64,000 nucleotides of DNA from CAZYQW01 sp964649825. Its GTDB lineage: Bacteria; Planctomycetota; B15-G4; JADJEK01. Under the pieces are notes generated by a model, which saw nothing but the letters and a program-made list of their open reading frames with translations, was not told the origin of the DNA and did no database searches. This document shows positions 8,093-16,686 of this stretch, one piece after another (position 1 is the first letter of the stretch; each line of letters begins with the position of its first letter). The stretch spans positions 1-64,000 of the forward strand of contig CAZYQW010000038.1 in NCBI GenBank assembly GCA_964649825.1. The letters run 5' to 3'. Both the position numbers and the translations under genes were made by a program.

Positions 8093-8143
8093 TCGACCCG
8101 GGTCGATCGAATCCGACTGGATCGAGTCCGACTGGATCGAATC
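8091..8143. repeat. 18-bp palindrome followed by two 15-bp tandem repeats
   Basis: GATCGACCCGGGTCGATC (8091-8108) is a perfect palindrome that includes the last bases of the DUF2752 gene. It runs directly into two copies of GA(A/G)TCCGACTGGATC (8109-8123, 8124-8138) and a partial third (GAATC). It may terminate the preceding transcript, but no T-run follows. Confidence 0.6.
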
Positions 8144-8234
8144 ACGGGAGCGGGGTGGGCGGGGAGGGGCAGATCGGGAGCGCGTCGGCTAGTCTTGCAC
8201 CACGTGAGCTTGGACTCCGTGTAGGAAGGCGCTC

Positions 8235-8540
8235 GTGGAATTCCGCAACCACCAGAACTGGGTCCGCTATCGCGTCGGCAACCTCAACCAGAATCCGCTC
8301 GCCGCGATTCTGTTCGTCGCGCTGTTCCTCGCGCTGCTCGTCCCGTTGGTGGCGATCGCATTGCTCGGCGTCGCGATCTTCGTCGTCACGCTCCCGATTC
8401 GCCTGCTGATCGAACGGCTGCGCGTGCGCAACGGTACGCCGGGACCGCTCTCGAACGCGGCGCCGACCCCGCCGAATACGCCATCCGGCGCCACCGGCCC
8501 GGTGATCGACGTCGAGGTGACGCGCAGCGAGTCACGCTGA
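8235..8540 (+). CDS. Hypothetical membrane protein
   Basis: 101 residues. A soluble start MEFRNHQNWVRYRVGNLNQNP is followed by one long hydrophobic stretch (about residues 22-56, possibly two helices), then Arg-rich and Pro/Thr-rich sequence. The GTG start is supported by AGGAAGG about 8 nt upstream. I recognise no family. The last 9 bp overlap the convergent CoA-binding gene. Confidence 0.6.
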   Translation: MEFRNHQNWVRYRVGNLNQNPLAAILFVALFLALLVPLVAIALLGVAIFVVTLPIRLLIERLRVRNGTPGPLSNAAPTPPNTPSGATGPVIDVEVTRSESR

Positions 8541-8939
8541 TTCGCGGAAGCCGAGCACGACGAGCAAGCACGAGCCGTCCGCGATCACCGAGACCCCACT
8601 CGATTCCGCGAGCGCGATCGCGGCGTCGCTCTCCGCACCCGGCTGCATCCACAGGTGGCGGATCCCCAGCGCGACCGCCTCGGCCACGACCTGCTCGGTC
8701 ACGAACGGCGGCGTGATGATCGAGAGGCCGTGAACCGGTTCGCTGATCTCGTCCAGACTGCGCGCGCACGCGACGCCCTCGACGGTCCCCCCGCGCGGGT
8801 TCACGGGATATACGGTGCGGCCGTTCTGCAGGTAGCAGCGCAGGACTTTGTTCCCGTACTTCGAGCGGTCGGCCGAGGCGCCCGCGACCGCGAACGGACC
8901 GCCGGCGAGAAAAGCATCGATCTTCCGGAAGGTGCTCAT
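8532..8939 (-). CDS. CoA-binding domain protein (YccU-like)
   Basis: 135 residues. The single Rossmann-like CoA-binding domain is visible: FAVAGASADRSKYGNKVLRCYL, YPVNPRGGTVEGV, SIITPPFVTEQVVAEAVALGIRHLWMQPG, and a closing strand VSVIADGSCLLVVL. Small stand-alone members of this family (YccU in E. coli) resemble the N-terminal domain of succinyl-CoA synthetase alpha, but their role is not established. The ATG at 8939 is chosen because it opens directly on the domain; longer readings are Arg-rich and overlap the next gene's upstream region. It converges with the 8235-8540 gene by 9 bp. Confidence 0.85.
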   Translation of the reverse strand: MSTFRKIDAFLAGGPFAVAGASADRSKYGNKVLRCYLQNGRTVYPVNPRGGTVEGVACARSLDEISEPVHGLSIITPPFVTEQVVAEAVALGIRHLWMQPGAESDAAIALAESSGVSVIADGSCLLVVLGFRESA

Positions 8940-9121
8940 CAACGGCAGTTTACGCCTCTGGGTCGGAAATCCGGCGGTTTCGTTCGACTCACCTTCCTCC
9001 GTTCCTTCGCCGAGCACGGAGCCGCCATCGCTCCGAAGTCGCGGCGCGGCGGGGAGAAACCGGGCATCGTTTCGTGGATAGATGGGATTGATCCCTGAGA
9101 ACCGACCGCGAGGAGAATCGC

Positions 9122-11788
9122 GTGGCACCGTCGCCGATCGAGCTCTTGGAGAAGGAAGCGCGCTTCGCCCGCTCGCTCGCACGCAGCCTCCTCTTCGACG
9201 AGCACCTCGCCGAGGACGTCGTCCAGCAGGCGTGGCTGACCATCCTGCAGCGCCCACCGCGCGACCATGGTCGCGTCGGAGCGTGGTTCGGCAAGGTGTG
9301 CAAGAACCTCGCGCTCCAGACGCGACGCGGGGCGGAGCGGCGGAAGCGACGGGAGCTGCGCTCCGCCGTGCCGGAGGCGCAGCCGAGCGTGGCGGAGACG
9401 ATCGATCGCGAGCGAATGCTCCGCACCGTCACCGACTCCGTGCTCGCACTCGATGAGCCGTATCGACACACGATCCTGATGCGGTACTTCGACGACGTCC
9501 CGCCGCGCGAGATCGCTCGCCGTGACGGCGTCCCCGTCGCGACGGTTCGCAGCCGGTTGCAGCGCGGGCAGCAGAAGCTGCGCGAGAAGCTCGAGGCAGA
9601 ATATCAGGAGGATCGCCATGCCCTTGGGCTCGGTCTCTTCGCGCTCGCCGACCCACGCGGGTTCGAGCGAGTCTTCCCACCTGAGGGCGGCGTGCCCACC
9701 GACGGCGGGCTCTCGCTGCCGCGCGTGCCCGTCGGGAGCGTGGCGATCGTGGGCGCCGGCGTCGGATTGGTCGTGCTCGCGACGCTCACCCTCGCCTCGT
9801 TCTCGAACGACGCGGAGCCGGTCGACGCCCGCGCCCTCGAGGATGTCGACTCGGATCGGGCGGCGCATGGGTTCTCGCCGTTCCGAGCCCCGCTCACGAC
9901 CGACGAGTCGGCCGCAGACGACCACGACGCGCCGGCCGGGCTTCGTGCCGATCAGACCGCGCTCCGGCTCGCCTGCTCCTTCCGTTCCGACGACGCCCCC
10001 GCGGCGAGCGTTCGCGTCCGCGTGATCGACTGGACGCAAGAGGATCCGTTGATCGCGGCCCGAGAGCTCGAGACCGACGCGAACGGCGTGGTCTGGATCA
10101 CCGGCGTCGCGGCCGGTCCGATCACGGTGTTCGCCGACCGTGGCGGACGGCTCGACACGCGGCTCGAGCCGAGGAAATGGACTCACGCGGCGCTCGTGAT
10201 CCCGGTCGGCGTCGCGATCGACGGCGTCACGCTCGACGCCCGCGGCAAGCCGGTCGGCGGAGCGGACGTCTGGATCTCGGGCGCGTGGCCGGACGATCCC
10301 GGTTTCGTGGTGGCGCAGAGCGACGCGAGAGGACGCTTCGCGGTGCGCGACGTCGAGCCGCGGCGATCGTTCGGCGCACGCGTCGACGATCTCGAACCGA
10401 CGTCGCTCGCCGATGTCGTCGGTCCGATCGGCCGCACGATGCCGGCCACGCTGATCTTCGGCCCGGCCGCCGGTCGCGTCGCGGGACGCGTCGTCGGTCC
10501 CGACGATCGACCGATCGAGGGAGCGCGCGTCCGCGTGCGATCGACGCGGACCCTGTTCGTCGGCACCGACGGGAACGACGGGGCCGCGCTCGCGCCGGTC
10601 ACGTGCAGCACGGGCGCCGACGGGCGGTTCGACGTCCGCGGGCTCGCGCTCGGCGAGAACGAGGTGGTTGCTCGCGCGGCTGGGTTGGGCGCGGTCGGCG
10701 TGCTCGTCGACGTCGACCGCACCACGGCTCCCCTCCACCTGCGCCTGGAACCCAGCGGCGCGTTGGAAGGCCGAGTCACCTACGCCAACGGCGCCCCGGC
10801 CGGTCACGTCGTCGTCCGCAACACGGCCGACGCGCTGGCGTTCACGGACGGCGACGGACGCTTCCGACTGACCGGCTTGGCAGCCGGGCACGCGCAGTTC
10901 ACCGCGGGCCCGACCGGCGCCGGCGCGGAGGCCGGGTTTGTGATCACCGCGGGCGCCGCCGCGGTCTGGAACCCGATCCTCGCGACGCCGCTCGTGGTGC
11001 GCGGCATGGTGTCGGACGAAGCGGGGGGCCGACCCAGGCCGGGGCTCGTCGTCGCGGTCGATGTCGATTCAACGGGAGGCGACGCGCTCCCTGGGTCGTT
11101 CGCCGCCGCTCCCCGCGCCCGCAGCGACGCCGACGGTCGCTTCGAGATCGACGTCGTTCCGTCCCACCGCCCCCTCCGGTTGCGCGTCACGACCGATGAC
11201 GGCGGGCTTCCGCTCGCGATCGTGTCGTTCGCGGACCCGCCGGCCGAGCCGATCGTCCTGCGAGCCGCGGCGCTCGTCGCCGACGGGATCCGCGGCCACG
11301 TCTTCGACGATTCGGGAAGCGGGCGCGCGGCGAGGGTCCACGTGCGGCGCGCCGACTCCGACGGCGCCGACGACGTCGTGACGACGACCGGAACCGACGG
11401 GCGGTTCACGCTCGGAGCGGTGCCGGCCGGTTCGTACCACGTGACGGTCCACGCGCCCGGACTCGCTCCGGCGACGGTCGAGGCCGCCGTGCGCGGCGAT
11501 CGCCCCGCCGATCTCGGAGCGATCACCCTTTCGCCGCTCGGCGTGCTCGTGTTGGAACCATCGTCGACCGGGGCGACGATCTTCGTGGCTCCGACCTCGT
11601 CGCTCGACGCGGCCGGCACGACGCGGGTGGAGCTCGCGTCGACGCCGGTGCGCCTCGAGCTCCCTCCCGGAACGTACGACGTCCGCGTGGTCGAACGGAG
11701 CGGCGTGCGACACAGCCTCCGCGCCGTGGTGTCCGCCGGCAGCGAGACGCTCGTCCAGCCCGGGGCCGGCTCCGGCGGCGGCTTCTGA
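9122..11788 (+). CDS. Membrane-tethered ECF sigma factor with carboxypeptidase-regulatory-like exterior
   Basis: 888 residues. Residues 1-160 form an ECF sigma factor: region 2 with LAEDVVQQAWLTILQ and GAWFGKVCKNLALQTRR, then region 4 with PYRHTILMRYFDDVPPREIARRDGVPVATVRSRLQRGQQKLRE. A transmembrane segment follows at about residues 205-227. The remaining 650 residues have no further obvious membrane segment. They consist of repeated beta-sandwich units with the signature D-x-x-G-R-F-x-(V/I/L), such as DARGRFAVRDV, DGRFDVRGLALG, DGRFRLTGLAAG, DGRFEIDVVP and DGRFTLGAVPAG, as in carboxypeptidase regulatory-like domains. The topology implies a cytoplasmic sigma factor anchored by one helix to an outside sensor. 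GTG start, GAGGAG about 6 nt upstream. No anti-sigma factor gene is adjacent. Confidence 0.85.
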   Translation: MAPSPIELLEKEARFARSLARSLLFDEHLAEDVVQQAWLTILQRPPRDHGRVGAWFGKVCKNLALQTRRGAERRKRRELRSAVPEAQPSVAETIDRERMLRTVTDSVLALDEPYRHTILMRYFDDVPPREIARRDGVPVATVRSRLQRGQQKLREKLEAEYQEDRHALGLGLFALADPRGFERVFPPEGGVPTDGGLSLPRVPVGSVAIVGAGVGLVVLATLTLASFSNDAEPVDARALEDVDSDRAAHGFSPFRAPLTTDESAADDHDAPAGLRADQTALRLACSFRSDDAPAASVRVRVIDWTQEDPLIAARELETDANGVVWITGVAAGPITVFADRGGRLDTRLEPRKWTHAALVIPVGVAIDGVTLDARGKPVGGADVWISGAWPDDPGFVVAQSDARGRFAVRDVEPRRSFGARVDDLEPTSLADVVGPIGRTMPATLIFGPAAGRVAGRVVGPDDRPIEGARVRVRSTRTLFVGTDGNDGAALAPVTCSTGADGRFDVRGLALGENEVVARAAGLGAVGVLVDVDRTTAPLHLRLEPSGALEGRVTYANGAPAGHVVVRNTADALAFTDGDGRFRLTGLAAGHAQFTAGPTGAGAEAGFVITAGAAAVWNPILATPLVVRGMVSDEAGGRPRPGLVVAVDVDSTGGDALPGSFAAAPRARSDADGRFEIDVVPSHRPLRLRVTTDDGGLPLAIVSFADPPAEPIVLRAAALVADGIRGHVFDDSGSGRAARVHVRRADSDGADDVVTTTGTDGRFTLGAVPAGSYHVTVHAPGLAPATVEAAVRGDRPADLGAITLSPLGVLVLEPSSTGATIFVAPTSSLDAAGTTRVELASTPVRLELPPGTYDVRVVERSGVRHSLRAVVSAGSETLVQPGAGSGGGF

Positions 11789-11796
11789 GCCCAGCC

Positions 11797-11950
11797 GCCC
11801 GTGGTGAAAGTCATTCCGGCTGGGGCGGGCCCTCGCGACCGATCTCTTCGTTGCAGGATCCTCGACGTACAGGCAGTACGCCTGCGGTCCTGCGCCTCGA
11901 TCTCGGTCGCGATGACCTCGCCTCGCTTCGAAAGCACTTTCACCACGGGC
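11797..11950. repeat. 154-bp element of nested inverted repeats
   Basis: The ends are a perfect 15-bp inverted repeat (GCCCGTGGTGAAAGT, 11797-11811, with its complement at 11936-11950). Inside are TCGCGACCGA / TCGGTCGCGA (11833-11842, 11903-11912), GCAGGA / TCCTGC (11853-11858, 11888-11893) and a central CAGGC / GCCTG hairpin (11870-11884). The arms nest in order, so one strand can fold into a single long branched hairpin. No flanking target duplication is visible. Confidence 0.7.
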
Positions 11951-12041
11951 TGCTAGCCGGATCGGCCCCTCGACCGGTCGGGAGGAACGAGTCGGCGGGA
12001 GCGGTTGGGGTCGTGGCATGCGGGTTCTATCCTGATGCGCC

Positions 12042-12929
12042 ATGACCGACTCCCGCCCGCGCTTCCTCATGCTCGCCGCCGCGCTCCTGTTCGCAACCGG
12101 CGGCGCCGCGATCAAGGCGATCGAAATGACGGCCTGGCAGGTCGCGTCGTTGCGTTCGGCCGTCGCCGCGCTCACCCTCCTCCTGCTGCTCCCGGCGTCG
12201 CGGCGGCTCGGTCACCCCCGCGTCTTCCTGGTGGGAGCCGCGTTCGCGGCGACGATGATCCTCTTCGTCGCCGCGAACAAGAACACGACCGCCGCGGCCG
12301 CCATCTTCCTCCAGGCGACGGCGCCCCTCTACGTCGCCGCGCTGGCGCCGTTCCTGCTGAAGGAGCGACTCCGCCGCCTCGATCTGCTGTTCACGATCCC
12401 GCTGTTCGCCGGTCTCGTCCTCGTCGTGTCCGGCGGCGAACCCCCCCGGCACTCGGCGCCGCATCCCGCCCTCGGCAACGTCTTCGCGGCCGCGTCGGGG
12501 CTGACGTGGGCCCTGACCCTGATCGGCCTCCGCGCGTTGGGCCGGGGCGGGAACCACGAGGGCGGGCCAGCCGCGCCGGCCGCCCCGGCCGCGGTGGTGG
12601 CGGGGAGCCTGATCGCGGTTGGGGTCGCCCTGCCGTTCGCCCTGCCGTTCGAGACGATGCCGTCCGCCGCCGACTTTGCGCTGATCGCGTACCTCGGCGT
12701 GTTCCAGATCGGCCTCGCGTACGTCTTCCTCACCCGCGGCATCGTTCGCATCGCGGCGTTCGAAGCGTCGCTCCTGCTGCTCGTGGAGCCCGTGCTGAAC
12801 CCGTTCATCGCCTGGGTCGTCCACCGCGAGTCGCCGACCCCGCGCACTCTCGCGGGATGCGGCGTGATCCTCGCCGCGACGTTCGCGAAGTCGGCCCTCG
12901 ACTCGCGCGCCGGGGGAAAGAGGTCATGA
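12042..12929 (+). CDS. EamA-family (DMT) transporter
   Basis: 295 residues, almost entirely hydrophobic, with about ten predicted membrane helices in two homologous halves, as in drug/metabolite transporters of the EamA (RhaT/YdcZ) group. The first half shows AAALLFATGGAAIKA and a loop NKNTTAAAAIFLQATAPLYVAALA. The second half shows TWALTLIGLRAL and FEASLLLLVEPVLNPFIAWVVHRE before a last helix. The substrate cannot be told from sequence. The ATG of the next gene overlaps its stop (ATGA), so it is co-translated with the metallophosphoesterase. Confidence 0.85.
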   Translation: MTDSRPRFLMLAAALLFATGGAAIKAIEMTAWQVASLRSAVAALTLLLLLPASRRLGHPRVFLVGAAFAATMILFVAANKNTTAAAAIFLQATAPLYVAALAPFLLKERLRRLDLLFTIPLFAGLVLVVSGGEPPRHSAPHPALGNVFAAASGLTWALTLIGLRALGRGGNHEGGPAAPAAPAAVVAGSLIAVGVALPFALPFETMPSAADFALIAYLGVFQIGLAYVFLTRGIVRIAAFEASLLLLVEPVLNPFIAWVVHRESPTPRTLAGCGVILAATFAKSALDSRAGGKRS

Positions 12930-13792
12930 TCGTCGAACGGCAGATGCGGTGGTGGCGGATCGTCGTGGCGGCGGGGGCGGTCGCCGCACTGACGCTCGCA
13001 CTGATCGCGTTCGTCGTCGAGCCGCGCTCGTTGATCGTCCGGCACTACGAGATCGTCCCGCCGGCATGGCCGGCCGCGCTCGACGGATTGAAGGTCGCCG
13101 TGCTCGCCGACCTCCACGTCGGCTCGCCCGGCAACGGCAAGAAGAAGATGCGACGCGTCGTGCGCGACACGAACGCCGCCCGTCCCGACCTCGTGCTGCT
13201 GGCCGGCGATTTCGTCATCCAAGGCGTGGTCGGCGGGTCGTTCGTTCCGCCCGAGGAGCTGGCACCCATCCTCGCGGAGCTCGAGGCGCCGCTCGGCGTG
13301 TATGCGGTCCTCGGCAACCACGACTGGTGGCTCAGCCAGGCTCGCGTCAAGGACGCGTTCGACACGGTCGGGATCCCGGTCCTCGACGATCGCGCCCGGC
13401 GCCTCGACGTCGACGGCACCGCGGTCTGGTTGATCGGGATCAGCGACTACTGGGAGGGCCGCCACCGTTTCGACCTCGCGCTGAAGCAGGTGCAGGACGC
13501 GGACGCGCCGGTGGTCGCGTTCACCCACAATCCCGACGTCTTTCCGTTCCTGCCCCCGCGCATCGCGCTCACCTTCGCCGGCCACACCCACGGCGGACAG
13601 GTCGCTCTCCCCGTCCTCGGCCGCCCGATCGTCCCGTCCGCGTTCGGCGACCGCTACGCGATCGGCCACGTCGTCGAGGATGGCCGTCATCTGTTCGTCA
13701 CGCCCGGCGTCGGCACGAGCATCATCCCCGTCCGCTTCCGCGTCCCGCCGGAGGTGTCCGTCGTCACGCTCCGCGCGGCGCCCATGCAGTGA
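12926..13792 (+). CDS. Membrane-anchored metallophosphoesterase (YkuE-like)
   Basis: 288 residues. An N-terminal membrane segment lies at about residues 10-31. The calcineurin-like phosphoesterase motifs follow in order: VLADLHVG (D-x-H), LVLLAGDFV (GD), VLGNHDWW (GNHD), FTHNPDVF and FAGHTHGGQ. These supply the ligands of the two-metal site. Membrane-anchored relatives (YkuE, LpxG type) act on phospholipid or lipid-A-like substrates at the membrane; the real substrate here is unknown. The ATG overlaps the stop of the EamA gene by 4 bp. The ending PGVGTSIIPVRFRVPPEVSVVTLR is typical of the family. Confidence 0.88.
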   Translation: MIVERQMRWWRIVVAAGAVAALTLALIAFVVEPRSLIVRHYEIVPPAWPAALDGLKVAVLADLHVGSPGNGKKKMRRVVRDTNAARPDLVLLAGDFVIQGVVGGSFVPPEELAPILAELEAPLGVYAVLGNHDWWLSQARVKDAFDTVGIPVLDDRARRLDVDGTAVWLIGISDYWEGRHRFDLALKQVQDADAPVVAFTHNPDVFPFLPPRIALTFAGHTHGGQVALPVLGRPIVPSAFGDRYAIGHVVEDGRHLFVTPGVGTSIIPVRFRVPPEVSVVTLRAAPMQ

Positions 13793-13930
13793 TCCGTTGC
13801 AATGACTCGTTGGAATGATCCGTTCCGACCGGCCGCCGAAACGGTTCGCCCTCGTGGCGAATCGGTCCGTTACAACCTCTCGTTCGACGGCCGCCCCCGA
13901 ATCGAACCGATATCGAACAGGAATCGAACC

Positions 13931-16540
13931 ATGCTCCGATCCACGCCGTTGTTCCTCGTCGCAGCGGCCGTCACCGTCGCGCTCGTCGCTCCCGCCGCCG
14001 CCACGCCGGATGAGGCGCCGACGACGGCGGCCGCTCCCACCGAGCGTTCGGTCGCGATCGACGCCTGGCTCGTCGCCGGGCCCGTCGACGCACGGCTGCC
14101 CGCGTTCGCCGGCTCGAGCTCGAACGGCTTCGACGAGAAGGCGCTCGCGGCGTTCGACGACCTTCGATTCGCGCGGGTCGACCCGGCGGACGGCGATGCA
14201 TGGGTCGGCCCCGGCGGCGAGGATCTGGTCTGGTCGCGCCACGAGCGAGTGTTCCTCCCGTCCGGCACCACCCCGCGGATCGCGTGGATCGTGAGCCGCA
14301 TCGCGACGGACCGGTACGTCGAGCCGAAGCTGGCGCTGAAGTCGTTCCACCGGTTCCGCGCGTTCCTCGACGGCGAACCGATCGCGTCGAACGACGACCT
14401 ACCGGAGTCCGGCGCCGCCGAGCCGAAGCGGGTCGATGCGACGGTAAAGCTCGCGCCCGGCACCCACCGCCTCGTGATCCGATCGGTCTTCTCGCCGAGC
14501 GGTCCGGACGACTGGCAGCTCGAGGGCGAGCTCGTCGTCGCCGGCGACTCCGATCCGCCGCGGATCACGACGACGACGACCCGCCGGCTGTCGATCGATG
14601 ACCTGATCGACACCGAGGCCGTCTCGAACGTGATGCTCTCGCCGAGCGGGATGTTCGTCGCGCTCGAATACCGGCGGCCGGAGGTGCCGGCCGATCACTC
14701 CGAGCGGTGGGTCGAGATTCGCGACGCCGAGACGGCACGTCTCGTGCACAGCACGGAAGGGCTCACGAACCTCGCCTCGTTCGCGTGGCGGCCGGTCTCG
14801 TTCGAGTACAGCTACGTCACGTGGGCGAACGAACGCGCGACGATCTGGGTCGCGGACGTCGAGGGAGGTGGCCCCCGCGCGATCCTTCGCGACGTGGAGA
14901 AGCTCGGCTCCTACCGCTGGATGCCGGACGGGCGCTCGATCGTCTACTCGCGCACGGAACGGGGGAAACCCGACGACCGCGGCGTGAAGCGGATGCGCGG
15001 CCCGACCGATCGCTGGCCGGGCCGACGCGACGTCTCGCACCTTTTCCAGGCGTGGGTCGAGGACGGCTCGTGGCGACGCATGACGGCCGGCCCGCTCTCC
15101 GTCAGCCTCGAGGACATTCGCCCCGACGGACGGCGCCTCCTCTTCTCCCGCGCTCGCCAGGACTTGACCGTCCGCCCGTTCGCGAAGGACGAGGTGTTCG
15201 AGCTCGACCTCGACACCTTGAACGCGCGGCCGCTCTTCGAGATCGCCTCGTCGTTCACCGGCGCGCGCTATGCGCCCGACGGCATCCTCGTCTTCGCCGG
15301 AGCCGGATTCGCCACCGAGTGCGGCCTGCGGGCGACCTTCGAGTCGCCGCCGAACGACTACGACGGCCAGCTCTTCCTCTGGAAGTCGAAGGACGAGGTG
15401 AGGTGGCTGACCGAGTCGTTCGCCCCGGCCGTCGTCGGAGCGAAGCCGACCGCGCGCGGCGACTTGGTAGTGCTTGCCGAGGACGGCTCGTATCGCCGCC
15501 TCTACCGCTTCGAACGCGAGCTCGGCGCGATCGAGCCGATCGACGCTGCCGTCGACGCGGTCGGCTCCTTCGACGTCGCCGAGCTCCGGCCGCGCGTCGC
15601 GGTCGTCGGGTCGTCCGCGAACGTGCCGCCGCGTGTCGTCGTTCGTGACATCGACGGCACGAGCGGACCGCGCGTCCTCCAGGTGCCGGGAAGGAAGACG
15701 TGGGATCGCGTCGCGTTCGGCGCGGTCGAGGACTGGAGCTTCGAATCAACGTTCGGAGACACGATCGACGGGCGCGTCTACCTGCCGCCCCACTTCGATC
15801 CAACCGAGCGCTGGCCGTTGATCGTGTACTACTACGGTGGCACGTCACCGATCGACCGGTCGTTCGGCGGGCGCTACCCGAAGAACCTGTGGGCGGCGCA
15901 CGGCTACGTGGTCTACACGCTGAACCCGAGCGGAGCGACCGGCTACGGCCTCGAGTTCTCGACCCGGCACGTCAACGACTGGGGGAAGACGACTGCGGCC
16001 GAGATCATCGAGGGGACCGAGAAGTTCCTCGCCGCGCACCCCTACGTCGACCCCAAGCGCGTGGGATGCATCGGCGCGTCGTACGGCGGCTTCATGACCA
16101 TGCTGCTGACGACTCGCACGGATCGGTTCGCCTCGGCGGTCTCGCACGCGGGCATCAGCTCGATCTCGAGCTACTGGGGCGAGGGACACTGGGGCCACCT
16201 CTACAGCGCGGTGGCGACCGCCGAGAGCTTCCCGTGGAACCGGCCCGACATCTACGTCGAGCAGAGCCCGCTCTTCGCCGCGGACCGAGTCGCGACGCCG
16301 CTGCTGCTTCTTCACGGCACGGCCGACACGAACGTGCCGGTCGGCGAGAGCGAGCAGATGTACACGGCGCTGAAGCTGCTCGGCAAGGAGGTCGAGTTCA
16401 TCCGGATCGACGGCGAGGACCACCACGTCCTCACGTATCCGAAGAGGAAGCTCTGGATGCAGACGATCGTTGCCTGGTTCGATCGCACGTTGAAGGGAGA
16501 CGCGAGCTGGTGGAACGCGCTCTACCCCGAGGCCGACTGA
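13931..16540 (+). CDS. Secreted S9-family prolyl oligopeptidase-type peptidase
   Basis: 869 residues. A signal peptide (LRSTPLFLVAAAVTVALVAPAAA) precedes the mature protein. An N-terminal beta domain (DAWLVAGPVDARLPAF) is followed by a propeller-like middle part with TolB/WD-type blades (WMPDGRSIVYSR, IRPDGRRLLFSR). The C-terminal alpha/beta-hydrolase has the nucleophile in GASYGGFMTML (Ser about 715), Asp in HGTADTNVPV (about 798) and His in GEDHHVL (about 830). S9 enzymes release short peptides or acylated amino acids and probably work here in the cell envelope. The ATG at 13931 is chosen because it opens the signal peptide and has AGGA 9 nt upstream; earlier starts add Arg-rich sequence. 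A terminator follows the gene. Confidence 0.9.
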   Translation: MLRSTPLFLVAAAVTVALVAPAAATPDEAPTTAAAPTERSVAIDAWLVAGPVDARLPAFAGSSSNGFDEKALAAFDDLRFARVDPADGDAWVGPGGEDLVWSRHERVFLPSGTTPRIAWIVSRIATDRYVEPKLALKSFHRFRAFLDGEPIASNDDLPESGAAEPKRVDATVKLAPGTHRLVIRSVFSPSGPDDWQLEGELVVAGDSDPPRITTTTTRRLSIDDLIDTEAVSNVMLSPSGMFVALEYRRPEVPADHSERWVEIRDAETARLVHSTEGLTNLASFAWRPVSFEYSYVTWANERATIWVADVEGGGPRAILRDVEKLGSYRWMPDGRSIVYSRTERGKPDDRGVKRMRGPTDRWPGRRDVSHLFQAWVEDGSWRRMTAGPLSVSLEDIRPDGRRLLFSRARQDLTVRPFAKDEVFELDLDTLNARPLFEIASSFTGARYAPDGILVFAGAGFATECGLRATFESPPNDYDGQLFLWKSKDEVRWLTESFAPAVVGAKPTARGDLVVLAEDGSYRRLYRFERELGAIEPIDAAVDAVGSFDVAELRPRVAVVGSSANVPPRVVVRDIDGTSGPRVLQVPGRKTWDRVAFGAVEDWSFESTFGDTIDGRVYLPPHFDPTERWPLIVYYYGGTSPIDRSFGGRYPKNLWAAHGYVVYTLNPSGATGYGLEFSTRHVNDWGKTTAAEIIEGTEKFLAAHPYVDPKRVGCIGASYGGFMTMLLTTRTDRFASAVSHAGISSISSYWGEGHWGHLYSAVATAESFPWNRPDIYVEQSPLFAADRVATPLLLLHGTADTNVPVGESEQMYTALKLLGKEVEFIRIDGEDHHVLTYPKRKLWMQTIVAWFDRTLKGDASWWNALYPEAD

Positions 16541-16590
16541 CCCCGGACGCGGACCTCGTCGCTGTCGCGACGCGTCCTGACCAAACGAGA

Positions 16591-16624
16591 AAGAGCCCGT
16601 TCCGAGGCTATGGAACGGGCTCTT
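16591..16624. terminator. Bidirectional intrinsic terminator between convergent genes
   Basis: A perfect 13-bp stem (AAGAGCCCGTTCC with its complement) closes an 8-nt loop. On the minus strand it is followed by TCTCGTTTGG, so it best fits the end of the FG-GAP gene, 62 bp after its stop. It can also stop the S9 peptidase message. Confidence 0.85.
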
Positions 16625-16686
16625 CGCTCTAGGAGAGAGACTTCATCGGTTCGCAGCGGCAGCCGCGATCGATCAATGATCCACGA

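Noticed and set aside
8939..10891. 650-residue minus-strand open frame opposite the tethered sigma factor
   Set aside because: Antisense of an unambiguous sigma factor gene; no ribosome site or motifs.
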